Origin: Diphasiastrum complanatum
Taxonomy: Eukaryota > Streptophyta > Lycopodiopsida > Lycopodiales > Lycopodiaceae
Direction: 5' to 3'
Assembly: GCA_029204225.1 (NCBI GenBank)
Contig: CM055104.1
Span: forward strand, 41,012,098-41,076,097
DNA: 64,000 bases
The notes beneath the pieces are model-generated. The model ran no database searches. It saw only the letters and a program-made list of their open reading frames with translations, and was not told the origin of the DNA. Shown one piece after another: positions 56,401 to 64,000 of this stretch (position 1 is the first letter of the stretch; every line of letters begins with the position of its first letter). The position numbers were made by a program, and so were the translations under genes.

Positions 56401-57640
56401 AATCTTGGAATCGTGCATTCCAAGATCACCACTAGATATAGAAGTACTTGCCAGGACGTCTAGCCAAATACGGCCGAAGTACTTATTGGTCTCACAAATC
56501 TCTTAAGGACAAATATAACTCAGATTGGATCCCAAAAAAGCTTAACTGATTAACCTCTCCAATCCGACTTAAGGCATCCGCGACATTATTAGATGTACCC
56601 TTCCGGTACTCAATGTCATAATGAAATTCTTGGAGCATTTCTAACCATTTGCTTTATGACCCCTAAGGTCAACCACATCATTGATATACCTTAATGCTTG
56701 ATGGTCAGTTATTATGGTAAATTTGGATCCATATAAATAATGTCTCCAAATTTTTAAAGCATGAATAACTGCAACAAGTTCCTTATCATAGGTCACCATC
56801 TTTGAGTAGGATCCAACTTTTTGCTTTCAAAAGCAACAGGTCTACCATCCTAATAGGATTGCTCCTATGGCATAGTCGCTAGCATTCGTTTCAAGCACAT
56901 ACGGCTTGTTAGGATCGACTATGTGTAAGATAGGCATTGTAGACACACACTATTTGAGGTTCTCAAAACTCTGATTCATCTCTTCAATCCAAGTAACTGA
57001 GGACTGTATTTACTGTGTCGGCTAGTTTTTTTTGCCCCTTTTGAGGACGTTTGTCAAAGGTAATGCAATTACCACATAACCCATGATAAATCTATGAAAA
57101 GACCCCGTAAAGCCCAAAAAGGATTTGACCTCATGAATGGTTTGGGGTATAGACCACTCACGAACCTGACGGACTTTATTAGGGTCAATCTCCAACCCAT
57201 GGTCTGAAATGACGTGACCGAGATAGACTCCTCAAAGGTATTACTATAGATGAGTATAACGTCTAAGTAAACTATAACAAACTTTCTCAAATATGGAGGA
57301 AGACGATCGTTCATTATCTATTGGAAAGTTGCAGGAGCATTTGTCAAGCCAATTGGTAAGACCGAAAATTCATAATGGCCATACCTAGTCCTAAACTCGG
57401 TTTTTTCCACATCCTCACTCTTGATTCAACTTTGATGATACCTTGATCTCAAATCGATTTTGGTGAAGTACTTTGCACCATGTAACCGATCAACCAATTC
57501 ATCCATTCGAGGAAAGCGGTAGTGGTTTTTAATATTTAAGTTATTTAATTTTTTAAAGTCTAAACACAGACGAGTACCTCCGTCTTTCTTATCAACTTAA
57601 ATAACTGGTGGCCCTCAAGGGGACTTATTAGGCCTTACAT
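56400..57640 (-). pseudogene. Degenerate Ty3/Gypsy reverse transcriptase and RNase H
   Basis: Reading down the minus strand from 57640: [54 protein letters not shown], then YLDVILIYSNT (normally YVDD, so the second aspartate is lost), and the RNase H end HYDIEYRKGTSNNVADALSR near 56560. Frameshifts and stops occur throughout. Integrase is absent to the left, where homology stops near 56.4 kb. Confidence 0.88.
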
Positions 57641-58010
57641 GGCCCATTTCAAGATAATTTTGCAATTGTCTATAAATTTAATCCTCTTCGGTATTACTCA
57701 TCTTGTACGAAAACAAGGATACAAGCGAGCTACCAAGGAGTTAAATACCATGGTCGACACCCCTAGAGGGTGGAAGACCCTCAGGAAGCTATTATGGGAA
57801 AACGTCATTAAATTATTGTCCAAGTCTCCTAAGGTTTCACCGTCCAATGAATTTTCTTCTTTTAGGTTGTTAGACATAGGCATGTTATAGTTTTGAAAAT
57901 TGCATTCCTCATGATAAGTGAAATCCTTCAACCAACACATGTATGAATCACAATCCACAATATTCATGCATTCAACCGTCAAGCAAACAAAAGAATGCAC
58001 AAACAAAATG
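57641..58010 (-). pseudogene. Pol linker segment of the same Gypsy element
   Basis: The minus-strand frame 57698-58006 continues toward the reverse transcriptase without strong motifs. Position between gag and reverse transcriptase suggests the protease region or linker, with the catalytic motif not recognisable. Confidence 0.4.
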
Positions 58011-58390
58011 GAGAACCGGCCCCTTGATCAATATTTGCAAGATTTTTAGGAGGTATATTCTCGTTTTGCAACTAGGATAGATTCTCTTTTGGTTAAGTTG
58101 CATTTTATTCTAGGTTTGCCTAGAGATTATCAACTAAAGGTTAGGAGGAACTAGCCTCTTACCCTCGATGATGCAATTCGCTTTGCCCGTATATACGATG
58201 ACACTCGTATAGTGGCCACTGATGTTCAACCTGAAGCAAAGGGTAAGAAACCATTCTTTTCAAAGAAAGGAAAAGATAAGGCGAAGGAGCCGTCTTTAGG
58301 TCCTAGTAAGTAGAAGAAAAGATCTACCATGGACCAGGAGACGTTTGCGAAAGCCAAACGCGACAATCTATGCTTTAATTGCATGGAACC
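58010..58390 (+). pseudogene. C-terminal half of a Ty3/Gypsy gag, plus strand
   Basis: On the plus strand the frame reads ENRPLDQYLQDF, SLLVKLHFILGLPRDYQLKV, LTLDDAIRFARIYDDTRIV, a Lys-rich linker, then AKRDNLCFNCMEPG, the start of a zinc knuckle, where the sequence breaks off at about 58390. These are the normal second half of a Gypsy gag. Confidence 0.75.
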
Positions 58391-58760
58391 AGGTATTCCC
58401 ATTTGTATCTTCACACATTGGCGATAGAAGTCGAAGTCATGAAGGATAGGAAGAAAGGCCTCCTTGAAGGCCTTACAAAAATCTTCTCACGTCCTAGGTG
58501 CTTTAGGCTTTCCCCTCAAATCCTGCCACCAAGTAAAAGCTTTACCTTGCAGGTACATGATAACCAGGTTGATCTTACTGTCTTCGGAAGAATCATGCAT
58601 GGAAAAATGTGAGTTCCATTGATTAATCCACAACGTGACCACTTTAGGGGACCTGTCCTTCTTTTCCCCAATAAAGACTTCGGGTGTAAACAAGGGCTGA
58701 TGCAGTAATTGCCTTAACTACATTAGCTCCCACAATTCTTGTTGATCCTTTGAATGTCTT
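58391..58760 (-). pseudogene. N-terminal half of a Ty3/Gypsy gag, minus strand
   Basis: On the minus strand the frame reads VFIGEKKDRSPKVVTLWINQ, INLVIMYLQGKAFTWWQDL and W.DFCKAFKEAFLP-like residues, ending at about 58391. These are the normal first half of a Gypsy gag and meet the plus-strand second half head to head. Confidence 0.75.
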
Positions 58761-58834
58761 GTTTGCATATCAATCATCTGTTGTTGTAGATCGTTGATGG
58801 CCGACAACAAAGTATCGAAACCTTAGGTAGGAGT

Positions 58835-59236
58835 TGTTAGAGTTAATGTTCACATTATTACCCCTAATGTTGTCATTTAGGATTAATTAGGATTATTAGG
58901 CCATGTCTGCGTGTTAATTCTAGAGGCCCTTACCTATATTTAGTTAGAATTTAGCTAGACTCAAGTTCGAGATTCTAGTGCTAGATTTGGAGCACAAGTT
59001 TTTGCTATAGATAGGTGTTGGTGCTTTTACCATATAGAGAGACGTTAATTAGGCAATTGCTTTTGCTTTTGGCATAGACCAAAGGCTATAGTATGTGGCG
59101 CACCCTAGCTCATTTGCAATGGGACATAGTTGGAGTTTCTCATCACTTGTGTTCTCTCTCATGTGTTTAGCTATTATTTCATCACAATAGAAATCTTGGC
59201 TTGGGTTACTTGTATGAGCAAGTCAGTTTTCTAACA
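58835..59236 (+). repeat. LTR with perfect TGTTAG/CTAACA ends
   Basis: The segment is 402 bp, starts TGTTAGAGTTAATG and ends CAGTTTTCTAACA. Its first and last six bases are inverted complements. It is followed by the primer site TGGTATCAAAGC, so it is the 5' LTR of a plus-strand element. No second LTR lies in the window. Confidence 0.8.
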
Positions 59237-59248
59237 TGGTATCAAAGC
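59237..59248 (+). promoter_or_regulatory. Primer-binding site (initiator-methionine tRNA type, one mismatch)
   Basis: TGGTATCAAAGC directly follows the LTR end at 59236. Confidence 0.8.
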
Positions 59249-59499
59249 GTGGTTCAAGATTCGGGAGAACAAGGACACTCAACGAACGGAGTCAATCATC
59301 ACAAGCAGATTGATTCGACCATCTTCGAGCTGTGGAGGTGGTGTCCCTAGCCAGCTCTCAATTTTTTATCTTCATCTACAAGGGTGGCAGATATGTGGAA
59401 AAAGATTTGGCGCTACAAGGAGGAGTTGTGCTGCAAGAGGAGATCATGAAATCTGCCTCAAATCTTAGGTTGTTGTAGGACAGCAAAGCGTGGAGATGG

Positions 59500-59900
59500 T
59501 TGGATCGTCAGAGAAGAGTTCAGATCTGATCGCTGGCATGTTTGCAAGTTTGAACGGATTTGCTGATTGGATCACTGCTACAGATCGCAGGAACCTGATC
59601 GCTGGCTGAACCTGATTGCTGGCTGTGTGAGTCTGTATACTGAGTTGGAAGCTGCTACAGATCAGATTGCTGGCTGCTTACAGTATCTGATCGCTGATGG
59701 ACCTATTTGTTGAGCTGGATCAGACCTGATTACCTATTAGCTTCCTGCTGCTGTCATTTCGCTAGATCAGTGAACCAAATCAGATCATTGGCTGCTGGAG
59801 ACTTGATCGCTGCCTGGGACTGACTGGGATCAGATCGCTACTAGAACAATCAGATCAGATTGTTGCAGGAAAACAGATCGATGTTGGAAGGATTTTGATC
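59500..59900 (+). repeat. Short degenerate repeats in the leader of the 58.8-kb LTR element
   Basis: Words such as GATCGCTGGCTG, CAGATTGCTGGCTG and CAGATCGCT recur more than ten times at irregular spacing. No long ORF is present. Confidence 0.7.
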
Positions 59901-59934
59901 ACTGGAAAACAACAAGAGTGCCAAGGAAAAGATT

Positions 59935-60144
59935 AGCTTCAGATCTGCAGGGCAAAGTGTTCAATCAACGATCACAGTGTTGCTCAAACTGCAAAAGCGG
60001 CTACCAACCAACATACTGAAGGAAGGTCAACTTCAGAATAGCTTCAGATCTGCAGGGCAAAGTGTTCAATCAGCGATCACGGTGTTGCTCAAACTGCAAA
60101 AGCGGCTACCAACCAACATACTGAAGGAAGGTCAACTTCAGAAG
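59935..60144 (+). repeat. Tandem duplication, 105-bp unit, two copies
   Basis: Copies start AGCTTCAGATCTGCAGGGCA at 59935 and 60040 and differ at only two positions by eye, so the duplication is recent. Confidence 0.92.
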
Positions 60145-60904
60145 TTTTAAGATTGGACAAGGTTTTGTCAAAGTTGGAATCGACATAGGTGCAACCTGTA
60201 GAAGGGAGTTGCATAAGAAGTATAGACTATGAGTCTATATAGGTAAATTGATATTCAAGAGGATGCTTCATTGATTCACAATTTCTTATCATGGAGGCAA
60301 ATGATAAGTTCGTTGTTACAAGTGACAAGTTGTGTGGTCATCATTCTATGTCGTATCGGTTTGGTTTCTATTCAAGTCATATTAACTTGGTTATGTTGTA
60401 GAAACTTTCTTGTCTATCTAAACTAAATATCACTTGAAATTTATCATTAATCGAAGTGATTGTTTGTTGCGGTTGTCAAGTAATTCCTGGATACCATCCA
60501 AGTCATAGCTGATTGTTCATGTGGTGGTACCAAGTGAGATCAATTCTACCGGGAAGATCTGTTTTGAGTTGGAGAAAAGTTGTTTCTTCAAGTTCTTGAA
60601 TCTATCCAAGTTCATGTTCTGTCATGTGGTAGATTCTGTTTTTCCAATAAGATTTGGAAGCTAAAGTTGTTGATTAGCCGTTGAAAATCAACAATATAGG
60701 TTGTTGTTTAGCCTCAAGAAAAACAACAGGATTCATTTCTATGAATTGACAGGTTATTGATTAGCCTTAGAAAATCAATGTGAAGTCTTCTTAAGTGAAA
60801 CAGGTTTCTTCACGGAAGATGGACGTACACCAGTTGGACGTTTGCATATGACAAAGTGTCAGGACAAATAGATGTCATGATAAGATGCTTTCTAAGTTGG
60901 AAAG

Positions 60905-61600
60905 TTGTTTGGAGCAAGTGACTCTATGTATGAGATAGAGGTAGGAGATTCCATGGAAAAGATAATGTCAAGTACTTTGTGTGAGAAAGCATTTGAAGAG
61001 GAGTATCAGTTACTTCAATTACATATGGTTAAACTTGAGATGTCGTATCTCAAAGATGCTAACACCAAGCTACAACAAGAAGTGGAAATGTTGAAAAAAC
61101 AATTCAAATCCCAGCCTCTTCTTATTACATCGGAACCATCGCACAAACTTAAAGAATTGGAGGACAAAATCGAGAAGTAAAAAGAGGAAGCCCTCTCTTG
61201 GGCGACAATTATAAAAAAATTTCTCTCTCTTCGGTTATTTCAGCTACTCTTTCAGAAGAGAAATCTAGAGTGAAAAAAGCATTCAATATTAGAGTAAGGG
61301 GCATTGTGGATACTCAAAATGCTCTCGAAGAAGCCAAAAGTTTCCTTGAAACCACACTGGAGCACCATACTAGCGATCTAGATTCAGCATGGAGAACAAC
61401 AAGAGCTAATGCTACCCTAATCATCTGTTTTCCATCCCTAGAGAGTCATCGCGATGCTCTATGTTGTAGAGCCAAGCTATGAGGTTCTCAAATTTATATC
61501 GATGATGATCTTACATACATACAGGTTGAGGAGAGGTGTAAAGCCTTCCAAGAAGCTAACGTGACAGGTAGACGTGTTATTTACAAGGATGGTCAAATCT
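60905..61600 (+). pseudogene. Coiled-coil protein with a LINE ORF1-like RNA-binding segment, degraded
   Basis: The first part (60905-61180) is a coiled coil (KLEMSYLKDANTKLQQEVEM, HKLKELEDKIEK). After a TAA at 61178 and a frame change, 61230-61600 reads SRVKKAFNIRVRG, ALEEAKSFLETTL, CFPSLESHRDAL, IYIDDDLTYIQVEERCKAFQ and GRRVIYKDGQI. The order (coiled coil, RRM-like 'NIRV-G' strand, then 'DDLT...R...' and 'GR-V-YKDG') resembles the ORF1 protein of L1-type elements. It lies 3' of an LTR and primer site where gag would be expected. I am only moderately sure of the family. Confidence 0.45.
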
Positions 61601-61810
61601 GATACATTGACAATGCGTCTAACGATTCTACGAAAATAACCACCCTTTGTTGAACCTTTGTGTAATTGTTGTCCTTAGCAAGCCCACAGAGCTTTCCAAG
61701 ATATGTCTCCAAACCAAAATGTACAAGATTACAAAACTAATGTAGGTCTATTTTTTCATACAACACCTTCCAAGTACCTTTGTTAGTAAACTATTTGTCT
61801 TACTAGTTAA

Positions 61811-62032
61811 CTATTCAAGGAAAAAAAAATTGAGGCTTTTATGCTTCAACCTGTAAAAATTATGGAGCTCCGTAAGGTATTCATACATGCAACATGGAAA
61901 AATCATGTGCTCCTTGTCCTCCACCTGCTTGTTAAATAACTTGCACATTTTGTTCTCCTTGTTGATTCCTTTCCATCCGTTAGTCGCTCTCTCAATAATA
62001 TAAATATGTGGGAGCATAATATATGACTCCAA
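61811..62032 (-). pseudogene. Possible zinc-binding tail of a LINE reverse transcriptase
   Basis: The frame has NGWKGINKENKMCKLFNKQV and EDKEHMIFPCC, which resembles the zf-RVT segment at the end of plant LINE ORF2 (C..C....E...HL...C). One cysteine is missing and nothing else of a LINE is visible on either side. Confidence 0.3.
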
Positions 62033-62099
62033 ATAAGAATAAAATAGAAGTACATGTACATTTAGTATTAAGAACCGTGGAACTAGAGTAATAGGGTAT

Positions 62100-62700
62100 A
62101 ATGGTATGCCTCCTCATGGAACTAGTGTAGCTCTATATAATGGTATGCATCCTCATCCTATCCTACTAAAATAGGTGGCTGATACTATCGCTAGGGGGAT
62201 GGTTGATTCATAGATGAGTCTAGCGTCATCGTCGTATATGGGAAATTTGAGTATGTGCCCTAATGGCATGTCGAGACAAATGTGATATGCATTGTGTCTG
62301 GTCCCTATTCAAGTCCTAGGAGGGATGTCTATGTCGTTATCTGAATCTAGGTCAACTCGAGATCTTCTCTTAGAGAAGAAAGAAGTGATCTGGAGCCATG
62401 TATCATGATGCCTCTACTAATCATCCGAACATAGGCCTCTCTGTAATAGAAGCATCTCTCTTATCATGAGAGCAACCATCGTGATTCCTCATATCCAATA
62501 AGATATTACTAGCATTCGCAAAAGATTCAACAAGATACCATCACCATGCTCTTATATGTCCAAAAATTTCTCTATTATAGGTAACATGCTCTAATTTTCA
62601 TAAAAGCATGAGCTCAACGTAATTTGACTTAAACTTGTAGTAGAACTCACAATAGCACTAACTCGCAGTAGAAGTAGAACATTTTCTAAACATAGATCCA
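62100..62700. other. Non-coding stretch with no recognised gene
   Basis: Short ORFs only; possibly degraded Copia sequence leading into the element to its right. Confidence 0.4.
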
Positions 62701-63180
62701 AGATAGACTTTATACTAAATTGTGTCATTAGGGAGGGGGTTACCAACTTCAATAAGTTGGGACATTGTATGAAAAATCCATTTACATCTAATAGCCCTTC
62801 TTTCCCTAAAGGTAACTCCAAGTTTGGTCCATTATCTCCAAGTGGAACTAATAGAAAAGTACATCTAGCTAAACTTTACAACGCTACTACCTTTAAATCC
62901 AATTTCTTTCGCATATCTTTAGGAATATGCGCATAAGTTGTACTCCCAAAGAATCTCAAATGACTCACATGAGGTTTCTTACCTATGAAAGCCTCCTCTT
63001 GTGTTCTATTCTACACCACTTTAGTTGGACTCCTGTTATGTAGAAACATTGCTATGTAAATTGCTTCTCCCAAAAATGAGTTGGGAAGATTATTTGCCTT
63101 AAGCATATTTCGAGCACACTCCACTATAGTTTGATTCTTTCTTTGTACAGCTCCAATTTGTTGTGGTGTATCCGTGGCCG
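62700..63180 (-). pseudogene. C-terminal part of a Copia integrase
   Basis: In shifting minus-strand frames the segments QRKNQTIVECARNMLK, NLPNSFLGEAIYIAMFLHN, HVSHLRFFGSTTYAHIPKDM and LDLKGSSVVKF are visible between 63170 and 62860. These are the standard end of Copia integrase and the region before reverse transcriptase. Confidence 0.75.
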
Positions 63181-63900
63181 CCATTATTCCCTTGAAAATG
63201 CTTCTTTATCATAGAGGCCTGCTCCTTGTACTCATCTCTTGACATGAAATTTATGCATCTCGTTTGAAATTTTCTCCTATAATAAAAGAGCATTTACGTC
63301 GTCAAACTTGGGCCCTGTTTCTCTCAAAGTAAGAATCATCGCAAAACTTTGATAGGCAAGTGGCAGATTGTTGAGTACAATCGGCACCAGCACTGCACCA
63401 GGTACACTTTCTCCAATGGTTGTAAGTTGATCTTTCAGCTCCTTCACTCTTGTAATATAGTCTGTAATAGACTCTGCTATGTTCATCCTAAGATTGTGTA
63501 ACTTGCTAATAAGAAACAAGATTTATGACTGACAGTCCCATACATTCCTTTCCAAATGTCCCATGCTTCCTTTGGTCTAACTGCATCTCTAATATGAGGA
63601 ATCTTGTTATCTTCCACTAATAGATAACGATATGAGCTTTACTTCTTTCTTGCCTGTATTCTTGAGCCCCTTGTTCAGTAGCAGGTTAAGGCTCTTCTCC
63701 TGTAACTGTGTATGCACCTAAAAAAGATCAGCAACCTCCAAGCTTCCTCAAAACTGAAAGTCAAGCTCCTCCATAGCGAACTGCAATTTATGATAGGCTT
63801 GAGACAGCCTATAGCTGCACTCCTAATGAGTTTAGAAACCTCCTTCAAATCTGTCCACTTGTTTTTACCATCCGAATTAGATGATACAACTTTCAATAAA
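63180..63900 (-). pseudogene. Copia gag joined directly to integrase by an internal deletion
   Basis: Minus-strand fragments from 63830 down read KLQFAMEELDFQF, RDAVRPKEAWDIWKGMYG, KLHNLRMNIAESITDYITRV, KELKDQLTTIGESVPGAVLV and GPKFDDVNALLL, a UBN2-type gag. Close to 63180 this passes straight into the integrase C-terminal part (TPQQIGAVQRKN), so protease, pre-integrase and integrase core are deleted. The upstream gag end and LTR lie beyond the right edge or are lost. Confidence 0.8.
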
Positions 63901-64000
63901 AATAATGGACAGCATGTAGAAAAGTGCGCTAGTTCTTGTAATACAATGGAAAACTGATTTTAATCATAATATTGCCAGGAAAGTGATGGGGCAGCTACTA

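Overview
The window reads as nuclear DNA of a flowering plant, probably not a grass. It is AT-rich and full of spliced genes with long introns, Ty1/Copia and Ty3/Gypsy retrotransposons with initiator-methionine tRNA primer sites, a tRNA-derived SINE, and (GA)n and (CA)n microsatellites. There is no sign of a bacterial or organellar origin. Exons were found by eye from conserved protein motifs, compatible codon phases and splice signals, so coordinates are best estimates.

Only two ordinary host genes are clear. Positions 415-13838 (minus strand) hold the 5' two thirds of an RNA pseudouridine synthase gene: eight coding exons with matching phases, one GC-AG intron and a 7.7-kb intron filled with transposon debris; its 3' end lies off the left edge. 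Positions 50017-55272 (plus strand) hold a nuclear RNA-binding protein with a PWI-like segment, a CCCH zinc finger, an RRM and a coiled coil (the RBM26/27 or plant C3H41 type). Its first and last exons were not found. A weaker candidate is a promoter with a duplicated TATA motif and a telo-box at 38.5-38.9 kb.

The remainder is layered mobile DNA. From left to right: a hAT remnant with a GC-rich hairpin minisatellite (3.8-5.1 kb); a collapsed minus-strand Gypsy with both LTRs (7.2-9.9 kb); a SINE with a perfect 9-bp target duplication (14.8-15.0 kb); a three-LTR tandem array whose internal regions are only 76 bp (18.0-19.0 kb); an LTR carrying a 133-bp GA tract (19.4-20.2 kb); a Copia element whose gag (20.3-20.9 kb) and protease/integrase (32.1-33.9 kb) lie 11 kb apart; a chromovirus Gypsy (42.8-48.2 kb) lacking the reverse transcriptase core; and degenerate Gypsy, LTR and Copia pieces from 56.4 kb to the right edge.

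The most interesting region is about 20.94-32.07 kb, the insertion that splits the Copia element. It carries a four-exon gene of about 780 codons that resembles a cut-and-paste transposase but fits no family I can name (21.3-24.0 kb), a divergent companion gene (24.0-24.8 kb, minus), a multi-exon Ulp1-like protease gene (29.4-31.2 kb), another minus-strand ORF (31.3-31.6 kb), several short palindromic elements of about 75 bp, and a secondary truncated Copia insertion (26.5-29.4 kb). All seven in-frame stops in the large gene can be explained by one C-to-T change each, the pattern expected from decay of methylated DNA. This looks like an undescribed or poorly described large plant DNA transposon.
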